Positions 7,974 to 15,930 of a stretch of 64,000 nt of DNA are shown here, in pieces (the first letter of the stretch is position 1; every line of letters begins with the position of its first letter). The stretch lies in the NCBI RefSeq assembly GCF_021554725.1, contig NZ_JAIZDP010000002.1, forward strand, positions 248,001 to 312,000, given 5' to 3'. Source of the DNA: Sinomonas notoginsengisoli. GTDB lineage: Bacteria; Actinomycetota; Actinomycetes; Actinomycetales; Micrococcaceae. The notes below the pieces were generated by a model that ran no database searches, had not been told where the DNA came from, and saw only the letters and a list, made by a program, of their open reading frames with translations. The position numbers and the translations under genes were made by a program.

Positions 7974-9470
7974 CTAAGCTCGCCTCCTCCCTTCAGCCTG
8001 ACCGAGTGCCTTGTACTCAGCGAGCGCGAGGGTGCGCGTCTCGGTCAGGTCGACGCATTCCTCCGGGTACCCGCCGCCCCCCAGCTCGGGGATCCAGGCC
8101 CGAACATAGGTTCCGTCCGGGTCGAACTTCTTCTGCTGGGTGCGGGGGTTGAAGATCCGGAAGAACGGCGCCGCGTCCGCCCCGGATCCCGCGACCCACT
8201 GCCAGTTGAACGGGTTGTTCGCGGCGTCCGCATCCACGAGCGTGTCCCAGAACCACTCCTCGCCGACCCGCCAGTGAATGCCGAGGTTCTTCACGAGCAG
8301 GCTCGCCGAGGCCATCCGGACCCGGTTGTGCATCCAGCCGGTGGCCCACAGTTGACGTTGGCCCGCATCCACGAGCGGGAACCCGGTCCGCCCCCGCCTC
8401 CACGCCTCAAGCAGGCGCCGCGCCTCCCGCTCTCCCCGCACGACGGCGGGTGCCTCCTCCTGCGGGCGGCGCCGGTCGGCGTCGTGCACCGCACCGTGCC
8501 CTGCGCGGGGAAGCCACCAGGGGTAGTCATCGAACTCGGGGCGGAGGTTCTCGGTGGCCAGGTTGGGGCGGTGGTACAGCGTGTGCCAGGCGAACTCCCG
8601 CCACCCGAGCTCGGAGGCGAACACGGCGCTGCCCTCGGGGGCCGCGCGCCGCCGTTCGGCTACGGCATGCCAGACCTGGAAGGGGCTCACGTGCCCCCAC
8701 CGCAGGTAGGGCGAGAGGCGGCTCGTGCCGGGACGCCCGGGAAGGTCCCGGGCCTCAGGGTATTCGGCAAGCGCGCTCTCGGCGGTGTCGGGGCCGAGGA
8801 AGTCAGCCAGGACGGCGAGCCCAGCCTCCTCCCCTGGGACCCACGCCTCGGCCAGCGGCGCGGACCAGTCCGGGTCGTGGGGCAACAGATGCCACGTGGC
8901 GAGATCATCGCTCGCCGGGACGCGTTCCGGCACCGCTCGCTGGCGCTCCGGCGGGGGCAGCGGATGGCGGTGGTCGCGCCTCGAGAGCTCCTTCCAGAAG
9001 GGGGTAAAGACCTTGTAGTGGGTGCCCTGCTGGGTCAGGACGTCCCACGGCTCGTGCAGGAGCGAGGCGTGGAAGCTCTCCGGCTCGCGGCCTGACCTGC
9101 TGACGAGCGCTTTCACCGCCGCATCCGCCCGCCGTTCCGGCCCCCCGTAGCGCCGGTTCCACGCCACGAAGCCTGCGCGGCACTCTTCGGCGACCTCGGG
9201 CACCACACGGGCGGCTGGGCCGCGCCGGAGGACGAGCGGCACGCCGAGCTGCCCGAGCGATGCCGCGAGCTCCTCGAGGGCGTGGTGGAGCCACCATCGG
9301 GCCGCACCGCCGATGGGGCGGATCCCGGGCGACTCCTCGTCGAGGACGTACAGGGCCACCACCCGCCCGCGGGCCTGGGCAGCGCGCAACGCCGGGTTGT
9401 CGCGGACACGGAGATCGTCCCGGAACCACACGAGGGAGGTGGCGCCGGTGCGGCTGCTGGGTTGGGTCAT
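7974..9470 (-). CDS. Cryptochrome/DNA photolyase family protein
   Basis: A 498-residue flavoprotein expected to repair UV pyrimidine dimers with blue light, or to act as a photoreceptor. The N-terminal photolyase domain starts with SLVWFRDDLRVRDNPAL. The C-terminal FAD domain shows TSRLSPYLRWGHVSP, WREFAWHTLYHRP, RTGFPLVDAGQRQLWATGWMHNR and the DADAANNPFNWQW motif typical of CPD photolyases. Between YPWW and LEAWRRGRTG the family normally has a few residues; here about 30 extra residues are present, coded largely by the palindromic element at 8438-8487. ATG 9470 overlaps the crtEb stop (ATGA). Its place in the pigment operon suggests a joint photoprotection response. Confidence 0.92.
   Translation of the reverse strand: MTQPSSRTGATSLVWFRDDLRVRDNPALRAAQARGRVVALYVLDEESPGIRPIGGAARWWLHHALEELAASLGQLGVPLVLRRGPAARVVPEVAEECRAGFVAWNRRYGGPERRADAAVKALVSRSGREPESFHASLLHEPWDVLTQQGTHYKVFTPFWKELSRRDHRHPLPPPERQRAVPERVPASDDLATWHLLPHDPDWSAPLAEAWVPGEEAGLAVLADFLGPDTAESALAEYPEARDLPGRPGTSRLSPYLRWGHVSPFQVWHAVAERRRAAPEGSAVFASELGWREFAWHTLYHRPNLATENLRPEFDDYPWWLPRAGHGAVHDADRRRPQEEAPAVVRGEREARRLLEAWRRGRTGFPLVDAGQRQLWATGWMHNRVRMASASLLVKNLGIHWRVGEEWFWDTLVDADAANNPFNWQWVAGSGADAAPFFRIFNPRTQQKKFDPDGTYVRAWIPELGGGGYPEECVDLTETRTLALAEYKALGQAEGRRRA
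8438..8487. repeat. HDAA palindromic element inside the photolyase gene
   Basis: A 50-bp insert bounded by inverted ends GCACGACGGCG and CGGCGTCGTGC. Its left end shares 24 identical bases (8437-8460) with the left end of the element inside the MFS gene (24926-24949). Read in the photolyase frame it gives A-V-H-D-A-D and EEAPAVVR; the MFS copy gives A-A-H-D-A-A and EEAPAVVR. It falls in a loop where other photolyases have only a few residues. Confidence 0.65.
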
Positions 9471-10381
9471 GGAAGCATCCATACGGAGATGAGCAGGAGC
9501 GTGACGAGGAATCCCGTCACGTAGTTGAGCCAGAGGAAGCGGCGCCATCCTGAGCGGGTGCGCCCCGCGTCGTCATCGGTGACGTTCCAGAACACGGCCG
9601 AGCTGGCAGCGTACGGGAGGGCGAGGACTGCCGCGAAGCGGGCCGGTCCGGACGCCCCGCCCGCGAGTGCCAGAAGGAGCACGCCCGCCACGAGGTAGCC
9701 TGCCACGGCCAGCCGGACGGTGGCCCGCGCCCCGAAGAGGGTCGCGATCGAGCCAATGCCGGCCTCGCGATCCGGGCCGATGTCCTGCACCGCCCCGAAC
9801 GCGTGGCTCGCCATCCCCCACAGGAAGAAGGCCCCGAGGACGGCGAGGGCGATCGGCGTCGCCGCCCCGCCTGCAAGCGCCATCCCATACACGGCGGGTG
9901 AGACGAAGTGGGTGCTGGACGTGACAGAGTCCAGAACCGGGCGCTCCTTGAATCGCAGCCCCGGGACGCTGTACGCCGCGACGGCGAAGAGCGAGACCGC
10001 GAGCACCCCCCAGCTCGCCGGCGGGCCGGCAGCGACGAGCACGACGACGAACGGCACGCACCCGCCCCACGCCCACGCGAGCGCGGCACGGTGCAACGGC
10101 GGCGGCAGCACGGCCCCCTCGGCCCCGCCCTTGCGGGGATTGAGGACGTCGGACGCATAGTCGAAGACGTCGTTGGTGCCGTACATGGCGAGGTTGTAGG
10201 GCACGAGGAAGAACAACGTGCCGACCGCGAGCCTCCAGTCCACTGCCCCGGCGGCGAGGAGGTACGCCGCTGCGAACGGATAGGCCGTGTTCACCCAGGA
10301 CAGCGGCCGGGAGGAGATCAGGAGTGCCCGGGCCAGCCCGGCGGCGGGCCCGGCATGGGTGGGGAGCGAGGCGGCGGTCAC
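9467..10381 (-). CDS. crtEb: Lycopene elongase / UbiA-type prenyltransferase for C50 carotenoids
   Basis: A 304-residue polytopic membrane prenyltransferase. The two Mg2+-diphosphate motifs are visible: NDVFDYASD (about 70-78) and DIGPDREAG (about 199-207), with SSRPLSWVNTAYPF at the N terminus as in CrtEb proteins. In C. glutamicum the enzyme adds dimethylallyl units to lycopene, giving flavuxanthin. The GTG start is coupled to the crtYf stop (GTGA) and the stop is coupled to the photolyase start. Position in crtE-B-I-Ye-Yf-Eb order makes the role secure; the final pigment (decaprenoxanthin or sarcinaxanthin type) is not. Confidence 0.92.
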   Translation of the reverse strand: MTAASLPTHAGPAAGLARALLISSRPLSWVNTAYPFAAAYLLAAGAVDWRLAVGTLFFLVPYNLAMYGTNDVFDYASDVLNPRKGGAEGAVLPPPLHRAALAWAWGGCVPFVVVLVAAGPPASWGVLAVSLFAVAAYSVPGLRFKERPVLDSVTSSTHFVSPAVYGMALAGGAATPIALAVLGAFFLWGMASHAFGAVQDIGPDREAGIGSIATLFGARATVRLAVAGYLVAGVLLLALAGGASGPARFAAVLALPYAASSAVFWNVTDDDAGRTRSGWRRFLWLNYVTGFLVTLLLISVWMLP

Positions 10382-10821
10382 GGGCGCGACCCACTTGCCG
10401 AGCGCCTCATCGCGCGCCTCGCCGGGTGCTTCCGAACGGGCATTCCGTCACGGGTGTCCAGCCCACCGTGTCGGTCACCAGCGTCATCGTCATGCCGTGC
10501 GAGCCGGTGCCACAGGGCCGGGATCAGGAATGCCGCCGCGACCGGGTAGGCGACGTCCTCGACCGGGACGAGGCCGAGCGCGATCCCACTGAGGGCGTGG
10601 GGAGCATAGCCGAAGAGTCCGCTGGCGATCATGGCGTTGTCGAACACCGCCGTGAGCGCCACAAGGACCAGGCCGCTGACGAGAATCGGTACGGGCCGGA
10701 GCCGCTGGCCGCGCTGAAGACCCTGGGGAGTGGTGGGCTGTGTCCGGCGCCGCATGGACGCGAGCACTGTGAGAGCGATCGCCGCCGCGAGGAATACGAC
10801 GTCAAGGGCCAGATAGCTCAT
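10378..10821 (-). CDS. crtYf: C50 carotenoid epsilon-cyclase subunit
   Basis: A 147-residue membrane protein with three to four helices, of the lycopene-cyclase-domain family. The hallmark is a PVEDVAYPV segment after GYAPHALSGIALGLVP, equivalent to the PxE motif of the cyclase family. In C. glutamicum, CrtYe and CrtYf form a heterodimer that closes both ends of flavuxanthin. The last 30 residues are Arg/Asp-rich and polar, longer than needed for the fold. The start overlaps the crtYe stop (ATGA), and the stop overlaps the crtEb start (GTGA), so all are translationally coupled. Confidence 0.9.
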   Translation of the reverse strand: MSYLALDVVFLAAAIALTVLASMRRRTQPTTPQGLQRGQRLRPVPILVSGLVLVALTAVFDNAMIASGLFGYAPHALSGIALGLVPVEDVAYPVAAAFLIPALWHRLARHDDDAGDRHGGLDTRDGMPVRKHPARRAMRRSASGSRP

Positions 10822-11156
10822 GCCGACTCCTTTGCCGCCCGGGTCGCGGGGCGCCGGACGAGGACACGCCTGGCGCCGCTGTAGAGCACGAGCGCGGTGT
10901 AGGAGAAGAAGGCGAGGAAGACGGGCTCCTCGACCGGCATCTCGGGCCCGAGCATCAGTCCAGTCGTGAGCGGCGACGCGCGGTGCTCAAAGATGCCTGC
11001 GGCGATCGCCGCGGCGTCCCACGCGAGGAAGAAGGCCGTCCCCGCGGCGACCGTGAGGGCCGCAGCGCGCGGATCGCGTCCGAACGCGAGCCGGAAGCGC
11101 GCATCGAGGACGGCGACCCCCGAGGCAGAGACCAGCAGGGCGATCAGGTAGGCCAT
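10818..11156 (-). CDS. crtYe: C50 carotenoid epsilon-cyclase subunit
   Basis: A 112-residue membrane protein with three predicted helices and the lycopene-cyclase-domain motif GPEMPVEEPVFLAFFSYTALVLY split around the conserved PVEEP. It is the partner subunit of CrtYf in the heterodimeric cyclase. ATG 11156 lies inside the 3' end of crtI (13-base overlap in another frame), and the stop overlaps the crtYf ATG. Order and sizes match crtYe/crtYf of C. glutamicum and related actinobacteria. Confidence 0.9.
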   Translation of the reverse strand: MAYLIALLVSASGVAVLDARFRLAFGRDPRAAALTVAAGTAFFLAWDAAAIAAGIFEHRASPLTTGLMLGPEMPVEEPVFLAFFSYTALVLYSGARRVLVRRPATRAAKESA

Positions 11157-12922
11157 GGCACCCCTTCAGGCATGTGGGACTCATCCGCCAGGACGTCCGG
11201 GGACGTGCCGCGCCCACCTCTCCGGGTCCGCGTGTGCTCACCCGCCATGTGCGCCTCGTCAAGGGCCCGTGGAGCCGAGGCTGGTCCGGCCAGCGCGGGC
11301 ACCCGTACAGGAACAACGGGTGGCCCCACTGGTCCAGGCCGGCGTTCGCCTCGGACACGCTTGAGCACGAGCTCCGCGCTGATGAGGCACATCGGCACCC
11401 CGATCCCGGGTCGCACCGAGGCACCCGCGTAGAGCAGCCCGGAGACCTTGGAGCTCGCGTTGCCCGGGCGGAGGAAAGCACTCTGCCGGAGGGTGTGGGC
11501 CAGCCCGAGCGCTCCCCCGCGCCACGCATTGACGTCGTGCTCGAAGTCAGCTGGGCCGTAGGTTCGGCGGACAGCAATTCGGTTGACCAAATCAGGGACG
11601 CCGGCCCATGCCGACACCTGGCGGATGGCGGCGTCTGCGACGGACTCGACGGCGGGAGCCCCGGCCCCGCCCACGCCCCCGCGACCCCATGATGGCGCCG
11701 CAGCGGTGGGTACGAGGACAAAAAGGTTCTCGTCTCCGGCGGGCGCGGTGCCCGGATCGGTCGCGCTCGTTCGGGACACATAGATCGACGTGGGGTCCCC
11801 TGGGCTGCGGCCGTCACCGATGCGGGCAAAGTTGTCCTGCCAGTCTCGCGCGAAGAAGAGCGTGTGGTGGGCGAGCTGCGGCAACCGTCCGCGTACGCCG
11901 AGGCACGCCAGCACGGCCCCCGGGCCCGGATCGCGACGATTCCACGACCGCTCGGAGTGGGTCCGGAGGCCCTCGGGAAGGAGCTCCGTCTCAAGGTGGT
12001 GCAGGTCTGCGGCGCCGACGACCGTCGAGACTCCCGTTCGGTGCTCGTGCCCCATGCGGTCGGTCCAGACGACCCCCTCGACCCGTGGACCGCCGGGGGC
12101 CGGCCCGGTGACGATCTGCGTGGCGCGGGCGCCCGTGTGGATCCGTACCCCCGCCGCGCGGGCAAGCCGCTCCATGGCATCGACCAGCGCCGCGAACCCG
12201 CCCTGAGGGTAGAGGACGCCCTGGGTCAGGTCGAGGTGGCTCATCAGCTGATAGAGCGCCGGCGCCCGGTAGGGGGTGGTCCCCAGGAACACGGCCGGGT
12301 AGCCGAGGATCTGCTGCTGTCGCGGGTCCGCAAAGCGCCGCTCGACGCGCTCGTGCAGAGACTGCGCGAGCAGCGCGGCGAGCCGGGCACCTCGGCGGAG
12401 TACTGCGGGGCGGGTGAGGCCTCGGAGGCTGCGGAAGTCGTCATAGAGGAAGTGCTCGAGCGCGACGCCGTATGCCTCCTCGGCCTCATCGAGGTACGTT
12501 CCGAGGGCGGCGCCGGAGCCGGGCCGCAGCGACTCGAAGAGGGCCTCCGCACCCGCCCGTCCCTCGGGCACGTCCACGGGCGCGGCCTGCCCCTCGAAGT
12601 AGACCCGGTACGCCGGGTCGAGACGGGACAGCCGCAATTCCTGCTGTGCGCTCGAGCCCATGAGCCGGAACCAGTGGTCGATCACCTCGGGCATGAGGTA
12701 CCACGAGGGCCCTGTGTCGAAGGCGAAGCCCTCTGACTCCCAGCGGCCCGCGCGGCCGCCGAGGACGTCGTTCTGCTCGAGGAGCCGCACCGCATACCCG
12801 TCCCGGGCCAGAAGCCCTGCCGTGGCGAGCCCGGAGATGCCTCCGCCGATGACGACGACAGTGCGCGATGGCCGCGGCCTGCCCACCATCCGCTCGCGCC
12901 GCCTCCACTCGGGCCGGTTCAT
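11144..12922 (-). CDS. crtI: Phytoene desaturase
   Basis: A 592-residue FAD-dependent oxidoreductase that converts phytoene to lycopene at the membrane. The dinucleotide-binding motif VVVIGGGISGLATAGLLARD is near residue 21, followed by LLEQNDVLGGRAGRW, FDTGPSWYLMPEV and the C-terminal signature GLLYAGASVRPGIGVPM. After this signature there is an unusual polar, Pro/Arg-rich tail of about 80 residues not needed for the fold. ATG 12922 overlaps the crtB stop (ATGA); an upstream extension of the frame inside crtB is not used. The tail runs 13 bases into crtYe. Confidence 0.95.
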   Translation of the reverse strand: MNRPEWRRRERMVGRPRPSRTVVVIGGGISGLATAGLLARDGYAVRLLEQNDVLGGRAGRWESEGFAFDTGPSWYLMPEVIDHWFRLMGSSAQQELRLSRLDPAYRVYFEGQAAPVDVPEGRAGAEALFESLRPGSGAALGTYLDEAEEAYGVALEHFLYDDFRSLRGLTRPAVLRRGARLAALLAQSLHERVERRFADPRQQQILGYPAVFLGTTPYRAPALYQLMSHLDLTQGVLYPQGGFAALVDAMERLARAAGVRIHTGARATQIVTGPAPGGPRVEGVVWTDRMGHEHRTGVSTVVGAADLHHLETELLPEGLRTHSERSWNRRDPGPGAVLACLGVRGRLPQLAHHTLFFARDWQDNFARIGDGRSPGDPTSIYVSRTSATDPGTAPAGDENLFVLVPTAAAPSWGRGGVGGAGAPAVESVADAAIRQVSAWAGVPDLVNRIAVRRTYGPADFEHDVNAWRGGALGLAHTLRQSAFLRPGNASSKVSGLLYAGASVRPGIGVPMCLISAELVLKRVRGERRPGPVGPPVVPVRVPALAGPASAPRALDEAHMAGEHTRTRRGGRGTSPDVLADESHMPEGVPWPT

Positions 12923-13848
12923 GCCGCCCTCCCCTCGAACCCCGCAGCCGACCGCGCGCCGTCGTGCGCAAACGCCGGCCCGGCGCCAGCCAGCACGCCG
13001 GCCGCAAGACGCAGCTTGACGTGGGTGGGGACCCTGATCCGGGTAGTGACGAGGACCTCCGTGGGACACGCGGCGATCCGGGCGGCGAGCTCAGAGAAGA
13101 GGGCGTGGGCGAGGGCGACCGCCCGGCGGGAGGTCCCGGGAAGCAGGCGGAGGCCGGGAAGCGCGGCATCGAGGTCCGTCTGGAGGTCCGCCAAGAGGAT
13201 GCCTTTCTGCTCCTCAGTGATGCTGCTGGGCTCGACGCCCGGAAAGTAGCGGCGCCCGAGCTCCTCGCCGTCCTGCCCGAGGTCTCGGAGGAAGTTGACC
13301 TTCTGGAACGCGGCTCCGAGCCGTCGCGCGGACTCCTCGAGCACGGCGCTCTCGGCGGGGAGGACGGTGAGCCCCGTGAGGAACACGCGCAGGCACATGA
13401 GTCCAACCACCTCGGCCGAGCCGTAGATGTAGGCGCCGAGGGAGTCCTCGGAATGTGCGCGGGGGTCGCAGTCGCGGCGCATCGAGGCGAAGAACGGTTC
13501 GATGAGGTCGGCGCCGATCCCTGCGCGCCTGGCTGTAAGGGCGAACGCGTGGACCACCGGGTTGGTGCTGTACCCGGCTGCGAGGGCAGCCATCGCCTCC
13601 TCCTCGAGTCGCCCGAGCTGGGCGAGGACGGCGTCGACAGAGAGCCCGGCTTCCGCGGCGGCGCCGTCCACCGCCTCGTCCGCGATGCGCACGAGGGCGT
13701 ACAGATTCTCGATGTCCGCTCGCTTCTGCGGCCCGAGCAGACGGCACGCGAGCCCGAATGACGTCGAGTAGCGGCGGATGACGACTGCGGCGCCCGCCAT
13801 TGCCATACCGGAGTAGCGCTCGAGCGGGGAGCCCTGCCGTGTGCCCAT
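12919..13848 (-). CDS. crtB: Phytoene synthase
   Basis: A 309-residue squalene/phytoene synthase that condenses two geranylgeranyl diphosphates. Aspartate-rich substrate motifs are visible as VRIADEAVD (about 52-60) and NFLRDLGQDGEELGR, with YSTSFGLACRLL near the N terminus and IYGSAEVVGLM in the core. The start lies one base after the crtE stop. The last residues read AHDGARSAAG, encoded at 12950-12969 by a close variant of the HDAA element, extending the normal C terminus. Second gene of the operon. Confidence 0.95.
   Translation of the reverse strand: MGTRQGSPLERYSGMAMAGAAVVIRRYSTSFGLACRLLGPQKRADIENLYALVRIADEAVDGAAAEAGLSVDAVLAQLGRLEEEAMAALAAGYSTNPVVHAFALTARRAGIGADLIEPFFASMRRDCDPRAHSEDSLGAYIYGSAEVVGLMCLRVFLTGLTVLPAESAVLEESARRLGAAFQKVNFLRDLGQDGEELGRRYFPGVEPSSITEEQKGILLADLQTDLDAALPGLRLLPGTSRRAVALAHALFSELAARIAACPTEVLVTTRIRVPTHVKLRLAAGVLAGAGPAFAHDGARSAAGFEGRAA
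12950..12969. repeat. Partial HDAA element in the crtB 3' end
   Basis: On the minus strand these 20 bases match the arm of the MFS-gene element (core GCGCACGACG, then CGC and CGGTC) at 18 of 20 positions. They encode A-H-D-G-A-R in the CrtB tail. Only this short portion is recognisable, so it may be a decayed copy or chance similarity. Confidence 0.4.
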
Positions 13849-13849
13849 G

Positions 13850-14956
13850 TCAGCGCTCCCGGTGGAGGACGTGGTTGCAGATCCGGGTCAGCTCGGAGCG
13901 CAGGGCCGGCGGGAGTTCGGACCGCCCCGCCTCCTCGAGTGCGTCCGCAACCATCGAGTGCGCGAGGGTGAGCGCGTAGGCGTCCGCACCGGCGCCCTGA
14001 AGTGCTGCACGGACGCGCTCGACTTCACCCGCCCCACCCGGCTCGTCCAGTTCCTCGGTGACTGGCGCAAGGAGCCGCTCAACGTCCGGGTTCTTTCGCG
14101 CGTACGCGGTCAGCACGGTGAGTTTGCCCTCGCGTAGATCGGACGTGGCAGGCTTGCCGGTCTGCTCCTCGTCGCCGAACGTGCCGAGAACGTCATCGAT
14201 GACCTGGTACGCGGTTCCTACGAGCATCCCGACCCGCGCCACGGCCTCGGCGCGGCCGGAGGGCGCTTCCGCGAGGATCGCGCCGAGCCGGAGGGGGGCG
14301 GCGAACGAATAGGCGGCGGTCTTGAGCTGCTCCATCTCAAGGACGTCCTCGAGGGTGCGCTCGGAGTCATGGGCCATCAGGACATCATCGAGCTCCCCCG
14401 CGGCTGCGTCGGCAACCGCCGCGTGCATGACGCCGCTGATCCGATCGCGGATGCCCGGATCGTCACTGACCCGGTCGGCGAGGCGGAAGGCCGCGGCGAG
14501 GAGAAGGTCGCCGGCGATGACTGCCACCGAGGCGCCGAGATGCCGCGCCTCAGCATCACTCCGCCCGCGCGCCGCGGCGTCGTCTCGGTAGAGCCCCGCC
14601 ACATTGGGACGACCACGGCGCACGAAGTCCCGGTCAATGACATCGTCGTGCACCACGAGCGCGCCATGGAGGAGCTCGAGGGCGGCCCCTAGAGTCGCAC
14701 AGGCAGTGGCGTCGTGGCCCCCGAAGGCTGCGTAGGCATGGAAGGTGAGCTGGGGCCGGAGGCGTTTCCCTCCGGCCAGGCCCTCGCCTATCCGTTCCCA
14801 CAGGAGTGCGAGGCCCGGGGTCGCCGCCGTAGTCCGGAAGGAGTTCACCGCGTCGGCGAGCACCTTCTCCGTCTCTGCCGCCACCCCTTCCCACGTCATG
14901 GGCTCGCCGGTGGTGTCAGGTGTGGGCCTCTCGGGGCTTCGGGTGGCTGTTCGCAC
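13850..14956 (-). CDS. crtE: Geranylgeranyl diphosphate synthase (polyprenyl synthetase)
   Basis: A 368-residue all-helical prenyltransferase supplying geranylgeranyl diphosphate to CrtB. The first aspartate-rich motif is in LLHGALVVHDDVIDRD, and the second in YQVIDDVLGTFGDEEQTGKP; GGKRLRPQL is the isopentenyl-diphosphate site. I choose GTG 14956 because AAGGAGG lies five bases upstream; the frame is open further up but enters the promoter dyad. First gene of an eight-gene operon in which every junction is an overlap or a one-base gap. Confidence 0.95.
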   Translation of the reverse strand: MRTATRSPERPTPDTTGEPMTWEGVAAETEKVLADAVNSFRTTAATPGLALLWERIGEGLAGGKRLRPQLTFHAYAAFGGHDATACATLGAALELLHGALVVHDDVIDRDFVRRGRPNVAGLYRDDAAARGRSDAEARHLGASVAVIAGDLLLAAAFRLADRVSDDPGIRDRISGVMHAAVADAAAGELDDVLMAHDSERTLEDVLEMEQLKTAAYSFAAPLRLGAILAEAPSGRAEAVARVGMLVGTAYQVIDDVLGTFGDEEQTGKPATSDLREGKLTVLTAYARKNPDVERLLAPVTEELDEPGGAGEVERVRAALQGAGADAYALTLAHSMVADALEEAGRSELPPALRSELTRICNHVLHRER

Positions 14957-14973
14957 GAGGTCCTCCTTCAGGA

Positions 14974-15037
14974 TTCTCGTTTTCTTGATGTCTCGCTTAT
15001 CGAGATTTATGATCGTCGAGAACGGTGTGGAAGTAAA
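14974..15037. promoter_or_regulatory. Divergent crt / TspO-like promoter with nested dyad operator
   Basis: Rightward promoter: TTGATG (14985-14990), 17-base spacer, TATGAT (15008-15013). Leftward promoter toward crtE: TTTACT (15037-15032), 17-base spacer, GATCAT (15014-15009); the two -10 boxes overlap. A dyad centred at 14998 combines an inner palindrome TCTCG-N5-CGAGA (14991-15005) with outer arms TTCTCG (14974-14979) and CGAGAA (15017-15022), each 11 bases from the inner arms. Its inner part fills the rightward spacer. A repressor bound here would block both promoters; the MarR protein of the operon is the obvious candidate. Confidence 0.7.
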
Positions 15038-15057
15038 GGCCCTAGGGAGAGTCAGCG

Positions 15058-15930
15058 ATGGAACATTCCGACGTCCGGCCCGAAGCCGCACGTCGCCGGC
15101 ATTTGATACCGGCGGCGCTGACGGCCTTCGCAGCTGTGGCTGCACTCGTTCTGGCCACTTTCGGCAGCGGCGCCTTCGGGGGAACCCGTGTCCAGGACAC
15201 CGGCGGTGGCTACCTCTCGGCCACTGCGACGCCGGTCGCTCCTGCCGCAGCCGCCTTCGCAGTGTGGAGCGTCATCTACGCGGGCCTGCTCGCATATGCC
15301 ATCTGGCAGCCGCTGGCAGCCGCACGCGCCAGCGAGCGCCAACGCAGAGTCCGGCCGTGGGCCGCAGCGTCGATGCTGCTCAACGCCGCGTGGCTGTGGG
15401 CGTCCCAGATCCCGGTTCCGGCCATTGCGCTGCCGGCCACCCTCGCAGTCATGCTCGTCCTGCTCGCAGTCCTGTGCCGCATGGTCGTCCTGCACCGCTC
15501 TTCTCCCGCAGGGTCAGGGGCAGAGGCCCTCCTCTCGGATGGCACGTTCGGGCTCTATCTGGGATGGATCAGCGTTGCGACGATGGCGAATCTCGCAGCG
15601 CTGCTCGGGTGGGCCCTCGGCGTCCGTCCCGGCGACCCGGCCCCCGTCCTCCCCGGCGCGCTGCCCGCGGAGGCGTTGGCCGTCGTCGTGCTCGCGGCGG
15701 CAACCGCGCTCGGGCTCGCCCTCGGCGTCCGAGGCCACTGGGTCCCTCCCCTTGGAATAGCGTGGGGGCTGGCGTGGATCGCGGCGGGCCGCATTGCCGG
15801 GCCTCTCGAGATGCCGTCAGTGGGGGCGGCAGCGGCGGCCGCCGCCGTCGTGGTGCTCGGTGCCGGGGCTCTCGGACTCCGGCGCCCCCGCCTCCGCCTG
15901 CGGACGTCCTCGCGCGAGGCCCACGCGTGA
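15058..15930 (+). CDS. TspO/MBR-like (tryptophan-rich sensory protein-like) membrane protein
   Basis: A 290-residue integral membrane protein with about eight hydrophobic segments. The middle shows FAVWSVIYAGLLAYAIWQPL and AAWLWASQ, patterns seen in TspO/MBR-type proteins, which bind porphyrins or isoprenoids; the second half (GLYLGWISVATMANLAALLGW) matches the same superfamily, larger actinobacterial form. ATG 15058 has AGGGAGAG upstream. It is the first gene of a plus-strand operon divergent from crtE, sharing its operator, and its stop overlaps the next start (GTGA). A link to pigment or light stress is inferred from position only. Confidence 0.7.
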   Translation: MEHSDVRPEAARRRHLIPAALTAFAAVAALVLATFGSGAFGGTRVQDTGGGYLSATATPVAPAAAAFAVWSVIYAGLLAYAIWQPLAAARASERQRRVRPWAAASMLLNAAWLWASQIPVPAIALPATLAVMLVLLAVLCRMVVLHRSSPAGSGAEALLSDGTFGLYLGWISVATMANLAALLGWALGVRPGDPAPVLPGALPAEALAVVVLAAATALGLALGVRGHWVPPLGIAWGLAWIAAGRIAGPLEMPSVGAAAAAAAVVVLGAGALGLRRPRLRLRTSSREAHA

